The position numbers and the translations under genes are program-made. From the NCBI RefSeq assembly GCF_003581425.1, contig NZ_QXTG01000001.1, positions 744,001 through 808,000 of the forward strand: a stretch of 64,000 bases of DNA. Direction: 5' to 3'. Every line of letters begins with the position of its first letter. Within the stretch, counting starts at the first letter, position 1. This document shows positions 34,745 to 43,469 of this stretch, in pieces. The DNA is from Amnibacterium setariae. GTDB lineage: Bacteria > Actinomycetota > Actinomycetes > Actinomycetales > Microbacteriaceae. The notes beneath the pieces were generated by a model. The model ran no database searches. It saw nothing but the letters and a program-made list of their open reading frames with translations, and was not told the origin of the DNA.

Positions 34745-35992
34745 GTGTCCGCTGCCGAGGTGACGACGCCCGTCGCGGCGCGGCCGCCCGAGCGCCGCCT
34801 CCTGCGCCTGCTCGGCCCCGCCTTCGTCGCCGCGATCGCGTACGTCGACCCGGGGAACGTCGCCGCGAACCTCTCCGCCGGCGCGGGCTACCAGTACCTG
34901 CTCGTCTGGGTGCTCGTCGCGGCGAACGCGACCGCGGTGATCGTGCAGTACCTGTCGGCGAAGCTCGGCGTCGTCACCGGCCGCACCCTGCCGGAGCTGC
35001 TCGGCGAGCGGCTGCCGCGCCCGGGCCGCCTCGCGTTCTGGGCGCAGGCGGAGCTCGTCGCCGCGGCGACGGACCTCGCCGAGGTCATCGGCGGCGCGAT
35101 CGCCCTGCAGATCCTGTTCGGCATCCCGCTGCTGCCCGGCGGCGTGCTCGTCGGCGCGATCTCCGTCGGGATCCTCGCCGTGCAGTCCGCGCGCGGCCAG
35201 CGCACCTTCGAGTCGGTCGTGATCGCCCTGCTCGCCGTGATCACGGTCGGGTTCGTCGCCGGGCTCGTCGTCAGCCCGGTCGACTGGGGCCGGGCCGCGG
35301 AGGGGCTCGTGCCGCGGTTCGCGGACTCCGGCTCCGTGCTCCTCGCCGCGAGCATGCTCGGCGCGACCGTCATGCCGCACGCGATCTACCTCCACTCGGC
35401 GCTCGCCCGCGACCGGCACGGCGTCACGACCGACCCGGCGCGGGTGCGGATCCTGCTGCGCGCCACCCGGCTCGACGTCGTCCTCGCCCTGCTGGTGGCG
35501 GGCACCGTGAACATCGCGATGCTGCTGCTGGCCGCCGCGTCGCTGTCGGGCGTCGCGGGCACCGACACCATCGAGGGCGCGCACGCGGCCATCGGCTCGG
35601 CGCTCGGGCCCGTCATCGCGACCGTGTTCGGGATCGGGCTGCTCGCCTCCGGGCTCGCCTCCACCTCCGTCGGCGCCTACGCGGGCGCGACGATCATGCA
35701 GGGGCTGCTCCACGTGTCCGTGCCGCTGCTCGCCCGCCGGGTGGTCACGCTGATCCCCGCGCTCGTGATCCTCGGGCTCGGCGTCGACCCGACCCTGGCC
35801 CTCGTGCTGAGCCAGGTCGCCCTGTCGCTCGGCATCCCGTTCGCGCTCGTGCCGCTCGCCGTGCTGACGAGCCGCCGCTCCGTGATGGGCGCGGCCGTGA
35901 ACCCGGTGCCGCTCCGGATCGCGGCGGGCGTCGTGAGCGCGCTCGTCGTCGCGCTGAACCTGACGCTGCTGGTCCTCACCGTCTCCGGCTGA
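34745..35992 (+). CDS. mntH: Nramp-family divalent metal transporter
   Basis: 415 residues, 11 membrane segments. The metal-binding motifs are intact: DPGN at 35-38 in AYVDPGNVAANL and the MPHAIYLHS motif in segment 6 (about residue 210). The family imports Mn(II) or Fe(II) with protons. GAGGAG precedes the GTG; TAGAGT at 34714-34719 could be the -10. No obvious MntR or DtxR-type palindrome is visible. The gene is followed by repeat C2. Confidence 0.93.
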   Translation: MSAAEVTTPVAARPPERRLLRLLGPAFVAAIAYVDPGNVAANLSAGAGYQYLLVWVLVAANATAVIVQYLSAKLGVVTGRTLPELLGERLPRPGRLAFWAQAELVAAATDLAEVIGGAIALQILFGIPLLPGGVLVGAISVGILAVQSARGQRTFESVVIALLAVITVGFVAGLVVSPVDWGRAAEGLVPRFADSGSVLLAASMLGATVMPHAIYLHSALARDRHGVTTDPARVRILLRATRLDVVLALLVAGTVNIAMLLLAAASLSGVAGTDTIEGAHAAIGSALGPVIATVFGIGLLASGLASTSVGAYAGATIMQGLLHVSVPLLARRVVTLIPALVILGLGVDPTLALVLSQVALSLGIPFALVPLAVLTSRRSVMGAAVNPVPLRIAAGVVSALVVALNLTLLVLTVSG

Positions 35993-36005
35993 TCCGTCGG
36001 GCGGT

Positions 36006-36043
36006 GGTCTCGAGGCTCGCTGCGCTCGCACCTCGACCAGCGG
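36006..36043 (+). repeat. Repeat family C, copy 2
   Basis: Identical over 38 nt to the copy at 25932-25969. It lies between convergent genes (Nramp, plus; malQ, minus). Confidence 0.88.
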
Positions 36044-36077
36044 GGCGGGGAGGGGCGGCGCCGCGGGAGGCGCGGGA

Positions 36078-38186
36078 TCAGCCGCGCCGGGGGAGGACCG
36101 CCGCGAGGCGGGCGGCGCGCGGCGAGGTGAAGACGTCCTCCAGCGCGATCGGCCGCCCGTCGGGGCCGGACAGCGGCACGCGCCAGTTCGGGTACTCCTC
36201 GAGCGTCCCGGGCTGGTTCTGCGTCCGCCGGTCGCCCACCAGGTCGACGAGCGCGGCCCCGACGAGCCGCGCGGGCGTCAGCACGAGGTACCGGTGCAGC
36301 GCCACGACGGTCTCCTCCTCCGAGGCGTCGTCGGCGAGGAGACCGCGGCTGCGCACCTCGTCGAGCCAGACGCGCTGCTCGGCGCGGTCCGCGGCGAGCT
36401 CCTCCTCGACCGGCCGGGTGAGCAGCCCGAGCTCGTCGCGGAGGCGCACGTGCTCGCCCTCGAGGTACCCGGCGGTGGGCGGCAGGTCGTGGGTGGTGAC
36501 GGAGGCGAGGCACTGCTCGCGCCAGCGCTCGGCCGGCAGCGCGCCGCCGTCCGCGGTCTCGAACCACAGGATCGACGTGCCGAGGATCCCGCGGGAGGCG
36601 AGGTGGGTCCGGGCGGACGGGTCGACGACGCCGAGGTCCTCGCCGACCACGACGGCCTGCGCCCGCACCGCCTCCAGCGAGAGCACGCCGATCAGCGCCT
36701 CGTGGTCGTAGTGCACGTAGGCGCCCCGGTCCGCCTCCTGCCCCTCGGGCACCCACCACAGCCGGAACAGCCCGATGACGTGGTCGACCCGCACCCCGCC
36801 CGCGTGCCGCAGCACGGCGCGGATCAGGTCGCGGAACGGCGCGTACGCCGACGCCTCGAGCGCGTCCGGCCGCCACGGCGGCTGCTGCCAGTTCTGCCCG
36901 AGCTGGTTGAAGGGGTCGGGCGGCGCGCCGACCGTGACGCCCTTCGCGTAGGCGTCGCCGAGCCGCCACGCGTCCGCGCCGCCCGGGTGCACGCCGACCG
37001 CGAGGTCGTGCATCACCCCGATGCCCATGCCGGTGCCGAGCGCCTTGTCCTGCGCGTGCGACAGCTGCTCGTCGAGCAGCCACTGCAGCCAGCACGTGAA
37101 GTCGACGTCCTCCGCGTGCTCCGCGGCGAAGGCGGCCACCGCGGGGGAGCCGGGGGTCCTGAGGTCCTCCGGCCAGGTGCGGGCGTCGGTGCCGTGGGTC
37201 TCGGCGAGCACGCTCCACGTCGCGAAGTCGACGAGCGCGGCGCCCTCGCGGCGGCGGAACGCGGCGAGGTCGAGTTCCCGGCCGGCGGAGCGCGGCACGG
37301 TGAACAGCAGCCGCAGCGCCTCCCGCTTCGCGGCCCACGCGGTGTCCCGGTCGATGCGGTCGGCGGCGGCCGCCTTCTCGCGCACGCGCCGCGCGAGCAT
37401 CGCGACCCGCGCCCTGGCCCGGGAGGGCAGCGCCGCGTACTCGGGGACCGCCTCGACTCGGAGGTACAGCGGGTTGAAGAAGCGGCGCGACGACGGCAGG
37501 TAGGGGGAGGGCTCGAGCGGCGGCACCGGCTCGGCCGCGTGCAGCGGGTTGACGAGCACGTAGTCGGCGCCGAGGTCGGCGCCCGCCCACACGGCGAGGT
37601 CGGTGAGGTCCGCGAGGTCGCCGACGCCCCACGACCCGGCCGACCGCACGCTGTAGAGCTGCGCGGCGAGGCCCCAGCCGCGCCGGTCGCCCTGCCGGGC
37701 GGGCAGCCCGACGTCGGCGGGCGTGACGATCAGGGGCGCCTCCTCCGTCCGGTCGCCGGAGGCGGCGACGAGCCGGTGGTAGCCGAGGGGCAGGTCGCCC
37801 GGGATGCGGAAGGTCGCCTCGCCGACGAGCGCGCCGTCGACCTCGCGCGGCGGCACCCACTGGTCGACCTGCTCGAGGTCGCGGCGGCCGCCCTCCTCCA
37901 GCTCGACCGCGAGGGCCGCGGGCGCCCCGTCGGGCACGTGCATCCACACGAGCCGCTCGGCGCCCTGCACGGCGGTGGTGCAGGCGGGCAGGGTGCGGCG
38001 CCACGGCGCCTCCCAGGCCGCGTGCAGCGCCGCGACCGGGTCGGCCGGGTCCGCGCCGAGGGCGGTCAGCACGGCCGTGAGCGTCTCCGTCGACACCGTG
38101 CGGGTCTCGCCGCGCCAGTCGGTGAACGACGTCGCGACGCGGTGGGCCCGCGCGAGATCGAGGAGGGGCTGCTCGGGCTGCGTCAC
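36078..38186 (-). CDS. malQ: 4-alpha-glucanotransferase (amylomaltase)
   Basis: 702 residues, the long actinobacterial MalQ form with an extra N-terminal beta domain of about 160 residues before the GH77 barrel (GWGLAAQLYSVRSAGSWGVGD at about 175-195). Catalytic-region motifs: GGVRVDHVIGLFRLWWVPEG with the nucleophile Asp in RVDH, VVGEDLGVV with the acid/base Glu, and TTHDLPPTAGYLEG. It transfers alpha-1,4-glucan segments in maltodextrin and glycogen metabolism. No signal peptide. The GTG at 38186 is the best start; CAGGAT 8 nt upstream is a weak -10. A distant functional partner in the window is the GH15 enzyme. Confidence 0.94.
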   Translation of the reverse strand: MTQPEQPLLDLARAHRVATSFTDWRGETRTVSTETLTAVLTALGADPADPVAALHAAWEAPWRRTLPACTTAVQGAERLVWMHVPDGAPAALAVELEEGGRRDLEQVDQWVPPREVDGALVGEATFRIPGDLPLGYHRLVAASGDRTEEAPLIVTPADVGLPARQGDRRGWGLAAQLYSVRSAGSWGVGDLADLTDLAVWAGADLGADYVLVNPLHAAEPVPPLEPSPYLPSSRRFFNPLYLRVEAVPEYAALPSRARARVAMLARRVREKAAAADRIDRDTAWAAKREALRLLFTVPRSAGRELDLAAFRRREGAALVDFATWSVLAETHGTDARTWPEDLRTPGSPAVAAFAAEHAEDVDFTCWLQWLLDEQLSHAQDKALGTGMGIGVMHDLAVGVHPGGADAWRLGDAYAKGVTVGAPPDPFNQLGQNWQQPPWRPDALEASAYAPFRDLIRAVLRHAGGVRVDHVIGLFRLWWVPEGQEADRGAYVHYDHEALIGVLSLEAVRAQAVVVGEDLGVVDPSARTHLASRGILGTSILWFETADGGALPAERWREQCLASVTTHDLPPTAGYLEGEHVRLRDELGLLTRPVEEELAADRAEQRVWLDEVRSRGLLADDASEEETVVALHRYLVLTPARLVGAALVDLVGDRRTQNQPGTLEEYPNWRVPLSGPDGRPIALEDVFTSPRAARLAAVLPRRG

Positions 38187-38262
38187 GGGAGAGGATCCTG
38201 CCCCGCGCACCTCGGGAGCCGCTCGGGGAGGGCGCTCAGGCGCGGCCGGGGACAGTAGGGCC

Positions 38263-39639
38263 GTGGCCCTTCCCCGATCGACCCCCTCCGCCCAGGGCGT
38301 CGCCGCTTCCGGCGTCGCCGCGTTCGTGGACGCGCTCGAGGCGCATCCGGCGATCGATCCGCACGGCATCGTGCTCGTCCGGCACGGGCACGTCGTCGCC
38401 GAGGGGTGGTGGGCGCCCTTCACCCCCGACCGCCTCCACCTGCTCTACTCGCTGTCGAAGACGTTCCTGTCCACCGCGGTCGGGTTCGCGGTGCAGGAGG
38501 GGCTGCTCTCGCTCGACGACGCCGTCGCCGACCACTTCCCCGAGTTCCGCGACCAGCTGCCGGAGGCGAGCCGCCGCATCCTCGTCCGCCACGCGCTCGC
38601 CATGGCGTCCGGGCACGCGATCGACATGGCGACGACGTCGATCACGACGGACCCGCTGGAGCCCGTGCGGGGGTTCCTCCTCCACGCGCCGGAGCACGAG
38701 CCCGGCACCTGGTTCACCTACAACCAGCCGGCGAACTACTCGGTCGCGGCGATCGTGCAGCGGGCCGCCGGCACCGACCTCGTCGGCTACCTCCGCCCCC
38801 GCCTGCTCGACCCGCTGGGCGTCGAGCCGGTCTCCTGGCAGCAGTACCCGTCGGGCCGGTCGCTCGGCTTCACCGGCCTGCACGCGACGACCGAGACGAT
38901 CGCGAAGCTCGGGCAGGTCCACCTCGCGGACGGCGTCTGGGAGGGGGAGCAGGTGCTGCCCGATGGCTGGGCGGCCGAGGTGCGCGAGAAGCGCGTCGAC
39001 ACCGACCGCGAGGGCAACCCCGACTGGGCGCAGGGCTACGGCTTCCAGGTCTGGATGGCCCGCCACGGCTACCGCGGCGACGGCGCCTACGGGCAGTTCT
39101 GCGTGATCCTGCCCGAGCAGGACGTGGTCCTCGCGCTCACGTCGGCGACCGAGGACATGCAGGCGATCCTCGACGCCGCGTGGACGCACCTGCTGCCCGC
39201 GTTCGGCGTCGACGGCGAGGGCGAGGACGCGGACCGGGCGCTCGCCGACCGCCTCGGCGCGCTCGAGCTGCCCGCGACGGGCGGCGCCGCGACCGGGTCC
39301 GGGACGGCCCGCACGAGCTGGGAGGGGTCCGGCCTGACCGCCGCGCTCGAGGACGGCGGCGTCGTGCTCGCCGACGGCACCGTCACCCTCCGCCTGCCGA
39401 TCGGCACCGGCGGCTGGACCGTGCTCGAGGGCGACGACGACGCCCCGCCCGTCGCGGTGTCCGGCGGCTGGACCGACGACGTGCTGCGCCTCGACCTGCA
39501 GTTCCTCGAGGGGCCGCACCGCCTCCACGTCGAGCTGCTGCCCGCGGGCGGCATCGTGCCGCAGTGGGGCACGACGCCGCTCGACTTCGGGATGCTGAAC
39601 TCGATGCTCGGGCAGCGGGCGCCGAGCCCGCTCGCCTGA
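38263..39639 (+). CDS. Beta-lactamase-related serine hydrolase
   Basis: 458 residues. A beta-lactamase/D-Ala-D-Ala peptidase fold with the SxxK nucleophile motif in LYSLSKTFLST (about residue 66-69) and the tyrosine motif in WFTYNQPANYSVAAIV. The first 330 residues are the catalytic domain; the C-terminal 130 residues form a separate beta-rich domain. No signal peptide is visible, so it is more likely an intracellular esterase or amidase than a secreted beta-lactamase. GACAGT ends 6 nt before the GTG at 38263 (leaderless pattern). Divergent from malQ. Confidence 0.86.
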   Translation: MALPRSTPSAQGVAASGVAAFVDALEAHPAIDPHGIVLVRHGHVVAEGWWAPFTPDRLHLLYSLSKTFLSTAVGFAVQEGLLSLDDAVADHFPEFRDQLPEASRRILVRHALAMASGHAIDMATTSITTDPLEPVRGFLLHAPEHEPGTWFTYNQPANYSVAAIVQRAAGTDLVGYLRPRLLDPLGVEPVSWQQYPSGRSLGFTGLHATTETIAKLGQVHLADGVWEGEQVLPDGWAAEVREKRVDTDREGNPDWAQGYGFQVWMARHGYRGDGAYGQFCVILPEQDVVLALTSATEDMQAILDAAWTHLLPAFGVDGEGEDADRALADRLGALELPATGGAATGSGTARTSWEGSGLTAALEDGGVVLADGTVTLRLPIGTGGWTVLEGDDDAPPVAVSGGWTDDVLRLDLQFLEGPHRLHVELLPAGGIVPQWGTTPLDFGMLNSMLGQRAPSPLA

Positions 39640-39665
39640 GCCCGGCCCTCAATACGCTTCCGGGC

Positions 39666-40484
39666 ATGGCTCTTCCTCCGGTCGCCGTGCTCGGCGGCGG
39701 CAACCTCGGCTCCGCGATCCTCACCGGCCTGGCCGACGCCGGTGTGCAGGACCTCCGCACGACGACCCGGACCGCGGCGTCCGCCGCGCGGTACGACGGC
39801 ACCGCGATCCGCGCAGCGGCGCTCGAGACCGACCCGGAGGCGAACCGGGCGGCGATCGCCGGCGCCGGCGTCGTGATCTCGGGCGTCAAGCCCGCAGGCA
39901 CGGCCGACCTGCTGCGCGCGATCGGCCCCGACCTCGCGCCCGGGGCCGTCGTCGTGAGCCTCGCGGTCGGGACGCCGATCGCGCCGCTGGAGGCCGCGCT
40001 GCCGGGCGGCGCGCAGGTCGTGCGCGCCATGCCGAACACGCCCGTCCGCGTGCGGCGCGGCGTGACGGGGCTCGCCCGCGGCGCCGCGGTCACCGACGAG
40101 GGCTTCGCGGCCGTGACCGAGCTGTTCGGGCTGCTCGGCGAGGTCGTCGTGCTCGACGACGAGCGGATCGACCGGATCTCGACGATCTCCGGCAGCGGCC
40201 CCGCCTACGTCTACCTCCTGCTCGAGCGCTTCGCCGACGCGGCGGTCGGCCTCGGCTTCGCGCGGCAGGACGCGGAGCGCACCGTCGCCGCGACCTTCGC
40301 CGGGGCGCTCGCGCTGCTCGAGGCGTCGGGGGAGTCGCCGGAGGCGCTGCGCCGCGCGGTGACCAGCCCGAACGGCACGACCGCGGCGGCCGTCGCCGTG
40401 CTCGAGGAGCGCGACCTCGGCGGCACGATCGCCGCCGCCCTGGCCGGCGCCCTCCGCCGGGCCGACGAGCTCGCCGGCCGCTGA
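39666..40484 (+). CDS. proC: Pyrroline-5-carboxylate reductase
   Basis: 272 residues, full length. N-terminal Rossmann motif VLGGGNLGSAILTGL, then VISGVKPAG, VVRAMPNTPVRVRRG and the dimerisation-domain signature ISGSGPAYVYLLLERFADAAV, RRAVTSPNGTT. It reduces 1-pyrroline-5-carboxylate to proline with NADPH in the cytosol. TACGCT ends 7 nt before the ATG, a leaderless layout. It stands alone on the + strand, ending 6 nt before an inverted pair of family C repeats. Confidence 0.95.
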   Translation: MALPPVAVLGGGNLGSAILTGLADAGVQDLRTTTRTAASAARYDGTAIRAAALETDPEANRAAIAGAGVVISGVKPAGTADLLRAIGPDLAPGAVVVSLAVGTPIAPLEAALPGGAQVVRAMPNTPVRVRRGVTGLARGAAVTDEGFAAVTELFGLLGEVVVLDDERIDRISTISGSGPAYVYLLLERFADAAVGLGFARQDAERTVAATFAGALALLEASGESPEALRRAVTSPNGTTAAAVAVLEERDLGGTIAAALAGALRRADELAGR

Positions 40485-40490
40485 GGTCCC

Positions 40491-40577
40491 GGTCTCGAGG
40501 CTCCTTCGTCGCACCTCGACCAGCGGGGGCGCCTCCGCTCCGCTGGTCGAGGTGCGAGCGCAGCGAGCCTCGAGACC
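40491..40577. repeat. Inverted pair of family C repeats (copies 3 and 4)
   Basis: Copy 3 (40491-40526) reads GGTCTCGAGGCTCC..., two bases shorter in the middle than the type copy; copy 4 (40540-40577) is an exact reverse-complement copy. They face each other with 13 nt between, so the whole 87-nt tract can fold into a long hairpin. It lies between convergent genes (proC, plus; 40594-41121, minus). Confidence 0.88.
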
Positions 40578-40593
40578 ACCCCTCAGCGCTGGA

Positions 40594-41121
40594 TCACGTC
40601 GCGCCCTGGGGCGGGTCGAGCAGCAGCGCCTCCCGCTCGGCGAGGTACGGCTCGAGGTCGCGGCCGGCGCTCGCGGAGAGGCTCCACCGCACCTGCACGC
40701 GGCCGTCCTCGAGGAAGAGGGGACCGGTCGCGCCGGTCAGCGCCTCCGGGGTCAGCTCGATCGGGTCCGCGTCGTAGTGCACGGTCGACCCGGCCGGGAA
40801 GGGGCCGCGGTGCGCGGCGGCCCGGACCTCGCGCCGCTCCTCGGTCGAGACGGCCATGTGCCCCGGGTGCCCGGGCGGCACGGCGCGCGTGACGCGGCCG
40901 GTCGCGCGGACGCCGCCGTCCTCCTCGAGCAGCAGCACGCCGAGCCGCCACACCCGCCCGAGCGGCACGAGACGCGCCTTCCGCGGGATGCCGAACCGCC
41001 GCGCGGCGGGCTCGAACGCGGCGACCGCCTCCGTCGGGGCGCCGGCCGCGGCGAGGCGGGCGGCGGTCTCCGCGAGGGTCCGGCGGGCGTCGGCCGCGGC
41101 CTGCGCATCCGCCATGCCCAT
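40594..41121 (-). CDS. Conserved hypothetical protein (sometimes labelled glutaminase in relatives)
   Basis: 175 residues beginning MGMADAQAAADARRTLAETA. A helical first third is followed by beta-rich sequence: FGIPRKARLVPLGRVWRLGVLLLEEDG and GRVTRAVPPGHPGHMA. I recall Microbacteriaceae homologues labelled glutaminase, but no glutaminase catalytic motif can be seen, so I treat it as unknown. TACCCT (minus strand, 41129-41134) ends 7 nt before the ATG, fitting leaderless expression. A palindrome at 41137-41150 lies just upstream. Divergent from a TetR gene. Confidence 0.65.
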   Translation of the reverse strand: MGMADAQAAADARRTLAETAARLAAAGAPTEAVAAFEPAARRFGIPRKARLVPLGRVWRLGVLLLEEDGGVRATGRVTRAVPPGHPGHMAVSTEERREVRAAAHRGPFPAGSTVHYDADPIELTPEALTGATGPLFLEDGRVQVRWSLSASAGRDLEPYLAEREALLLDPPQGAT

Positions 41122-41136
41122 GCCGGGCAGGGTATG

Positions 41137-41150
41137 CCCCAGGACTGGGG
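41137..41150. promoter_or_regulatory. Palindrome upstream of the 40594-41121 gene
   Basis: CCCCAG-GA-CTGGGG, 6-bp perfect arms, lies 3 nt upstream of the TACCCT -10-like hexamer of the minus-strand gene and about 100 nt upstream of the divergent tetR start. It is a possible operator; a chance GC palindrome cannot be excluded. Confidence 0.35.
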
Positions 41151-41247
41151 GTACGCAGGCGGCCGATCCGAACGGGCCGCGCGGACGAATACCACTCCGC
41201 GACCAGCACCATGAAGAGGTCACCCCTTCCCCACGAACGGAGTCCGC

Positions 41248-41865
41248 GTGCGTCTCAGCAGGAACCGCCGCATCGAGCAGGACGAGGTCCTCACCGCCGC
41301 CGTCGCGGTCGCCTTCGACCTGGGGCTCCATGCCGTCACCGCGGCGAACACGGCGGCTCGGCTGAGCGTGCCCGAGCGGGCCGTGACGGCCGCGTGGCCG
41401 GACGTCGAGGACCTCGTCGCGACGACGTTCTCCCGCATCGTGGCGACCGAGCTCGCCGAGGCGAAGCGGCTGGTGCTCACGCACCCGTCGCCCGTCCAGC
41501 AGCTCGGGGTGCTGCTCGCGTACCTCGCGGAGCCCGCGGACGTGGACGCGGTGTGGCTCGAGTCGTGGAGCCTCGGCCGCCGCAACCCCGCGCTCGGCGC
41601 GGCCGTCCGCGCCGAGGAGGGGGCCTGGCACGCGTTCGTCGCGTCCGTCGTCCGCCGCGGCGTGCGGAGCGGCGACTACTTCGACATCGACCCGGACGAG
41701 GTCGCCGTGCACCTGCTCGCCGTGATCGACGGCGTCAACGCGTACGCGCTCGTGGGGTACCACAGCGACGTCGACCGCCTCCGGCTCCTCCGCGCCGTCG
41801 CCCGCACGCACCTCGGCGCGCACTTCGAGGACGAGACGGAGCAGGCGCCGCTCACCGCGGTCTGA
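41248..41865 (+). CDS. TetR family transcriptional regulator (BetI-like C-terminus)
   Basis: 205 residues beginning MRLSRNRRIEQDEVLTAAVAV (GTG start, ACGGAG upstream). The helix-turn-helix domain covers about 13-60 but the recognition helix is unusual (SVPERAVTAAWPDVEDLV in place of the common LYYHF ending). The C-terminal part, VWLESWSLGRRNPAL and AVHLLAVIDGVNAYALVGY, resembles the BetI_C domain. No clear operator is visible. The genes it may control are the divergent unknown gene or the downstream glycosylase unit. Confidence 0.85.
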   Translation: MRLSRNRRIEQDEVLTAAVAVAFDLGLHAVTAANTAARLSVPERAVTAAWPDVEDLVATTFSRIVATELAEAKRLVLTHPSPVQQLGVLLAYLAEPADVDAVWLESWSLGRRNPALGAAVRAEEGAWHAFVASVVRRGVRSGDYFDIDPDEVAVHLLAVIDGVNAYALVGYHSDVDRLRLLRAVARTHLGAHFEDETEQAPLTAV

Positions 41866-41933
41866 CCGCCCTCCGACCGCCGCCCGACCCCGGTGCCGCC
41901 CGGCGGTCCGGCCGCGTGGGGCAGGCTTGCCGG

Positions 41934-42557
41934 GTGCTCACCCGGTTCCTCGACCTGCTCGCGGGGCTGCAGGCCGTCACGCCGCCGGACGCGGAGTTCC
42001 TCTACGACGCCGCGACGCCGGACGGCGCGCTGCGCCTCGCGAACCTCCGCCGGTACCTCGAGCTGACCGCGAGCGCCGACACCCTGCTCGTCGGCGAGGC
42101 GCCCGGCTGGCGCGGGGCCACGATCACCGGCGTGCCGTTCATGAGCGTGCGGGAGCTCGACGCGCGCCCGGGGCTGCTGACCGGGGCGCCGGAGGGCGAC
42201 GGGTTCCGGCGTCCCGAGGCCCCGGCCGCGACGTGGGAGCTCTCCGCATCCGTCGTGCAGAAGGCGCTGCGCGGGTGGCCCGTGCCGCCGGTGAACTGGC
42301 CGATCTACCCGAACCACCCCTTCCGCGCGCCCGATCGCGCCACGAACCGCGCGCCGCGGCGGCCCGAGGTCGTCGCCGGCGCCGAGATCGCGCTCGAGCT
42401 CGTCCGGGCGCTCCGGCCCGCGCGGGTCGTGGCGATCGGGCGGAAGGCCGAGCACGCGCTCGCCGCCGCCGGGGTCGAGGCGGTGGCGGTACGGCACCCC
42501 GCGCAGGGCGGCGCGGGGATCTTCGCGGCGCAGATGGCCGTGCTCGGAGCCGCGTGA
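41934..42557 (+). CDS. Uracil-DNA glycosylase superfamily protein
   Basis: 207 residues. The UDG fold is recognisable: LLVGEAPGWRGATITGVPFMS at about 52-72 (GEAPG-x-RG-x4-G-x-PF, water-activating and uracil-binding region), WPIYPNHPFR in the middle and the DNA-minor-groove loop RHPAQGGAG near residue 187-195. It differs from classical family 1-5 signatures, so its base specificity is open; such relatives are annotated simply as uracil-DNA glycosylase. CAGGCT ends 6 nt before the GTG. The stop overlaps the methyltransferase start (GTGA). Confidence 0.82.
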   Translation: MLTRFLDLLAGLQAVTPPDAEFLYDAATPDGALRLANLRRYLELTASADTLLVGEAPGWRGATITGVPFMSVRELDARPGLLTGAPEGDGFRRPEAPAATWELSASVVQKALRGWPVPPVNWPIYPNHPFRAPDRATNRAPRRPEVVAGAEIALELVRALRPARVVAIGRKAEHALAAAGVEAVAVRHPAQGGAGIFAAQMAVLGAA

Positions 42558-43390
42558 CGGCGCCGGAGCGGCTCGCGGCGCTCGACGCCGCGCTCGCGGT
42601 GCTCGCGTGCCCGGTCTGCCTCGAGCCCCTGGCGAGGGACGGGTCCGTGCTCGCCTGCGCGGCCGGGCACGCCTTCGACGTCGCGCGTCAGGGCTACGCG
42701 GCGCTCGCGACCGGGTCGACCGTGCCGGGCGACACGACCGCGATGGTGCGCGACCGGATCGACTTCCTCGCCGCCGGTCACTACCGGCCGATCGCGGAGG
42801 CGGTCGTCGCGGCCGTGCCGGAGGAGGCGCGCTGGATCGCGGACCTCGCCTCCGGGCCCGGCGCCTACCTCGCCGCGGTGCTCGTCGCGCGGCCGGCCGC
42901 CCGCGGCGTGGCGATCGACGTGTCCGCGGCTGCGGCCCGCGCCGCGGCGGGCGTGCATCCGCGGGGGGCGGCCGCACGGGCCGACCTCCGCCGGCGCGTG
43001 CCCCTCCGCGGCGCATCGGTCGACGCGGCGCTCGTCGTCTTCGGCCCGCGCGACGGCGCGGAGCTCGACCGCGTGCTCGCCCCGGACGGCGTCGTCGTGG
43101 TCGTGGTGCCCGAGCCCGAGCACCTGGCCGAGCTGCGCGAGCCGTTCGGCACGCTCGCGGTCGCGCCCGACAAGGAGCGCCGCCTCGCGGACCGGATGCG
43201 GCCCCTCCGGGTCGTGCAGGAGGCCCGCGTGACGGCGCACCCGGTGCTCCCGCCCGCGGACGTCGCCCGGGCGGTGCTGATGGGCCCGAACGGGCACCAC
43301 CTCGCCGCTTACGCCGTGCGGGAGAGCGCGGCCGCGCTCGGGCCGCTGCCCATCACGATCGCGGTCCGCGTCCTCCGCTTCGCCCGCTGA
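42554..43390 (+). CDS. RlmA-type 23S rRNA (guanine-N1) methyltransferase
   Basis: 278 residues. An N-terminal zinc finger with C19, C22, C35 and H39 (CPVC, then CAAGHAFDVARQGY) is followed by a Rossmann methyltransferase domain starting IADLASGPGAYL (SAM motif I at about 95-106). This layout is that of RlmA(I)/(II) (TlrB, RrmA), which modify G745/G748 in 23S rRNA hairpin 35; the II type adds intrinsic resistance to some macrolides. The SAM motif has SGPG in place of the usual GCGxG, which is normal for the family. It is co-transcribed with the glycosylase gene (GTGA overlap) and followed by palindrome A3. Confidence 0.87.
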   Translation: MTAPERLAALDAALAVLACPVCLEPLARDGSVLACAAGHAFDVARQGYAALATGSTVPGDTTAMVRDRIDFLAAGHYRPIAEAVVAAVPEEARWIADLASGPGAYLAAVLVARPAARGVAIDVSAAAARAAAGVHPRGAAARADLRRRVPLRGASVDAALVVFGPRDGAELDRVLAPDGVVVVVVPEPEHLAELREPFGTLAVAPDKERRLADRMRPLRVVQEARVTAHPVLPPADVARAVLMGPNGHHLAAYAVRESAAALGPLPITIAVRVLRFAR

Positions 43391-43398
43391 CCCGCCCC

Positions 43399-43453
43399 TT
43401 CCGTTTTGAAGGAGTCCTCGGCGCTCGGACCGCAGAACTCCTTCAAAACGGAA
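43399..43453. repeat. Palindromic repeat family A, copy 3
   Basis: TTCCGTTTTGAAGGAGT (43399-43415) pairs perfectly with 43437-43453; the inner 21 nt pair only partly. It lies between two + strand genes (RlmA-type and GH15); TACGGT of the GH15 promoter begins 5 nt after it. Confidence 0.82.
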
Positions 43454-43469
43454 CCCGTACGGTGAGGCG

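Noticed and set aside
38263-39639. Secreted beta-lactamase
   Set aside because: There is no signal peptide, the third-motif KTG is not evident, and an extra beta-rich C-terminal domain is present; a general serine hydrolase call is safer.
40583-41212. Alternative minus-strand frame overlapping the 40594-41121 gene
   Set aside because: Its product is dominated by Arg, Gly and Ala with no hydrophobic core pattern; the frame ending at 40594 has regular helix and strand patterning and a -10-like hexamer at the right distance.
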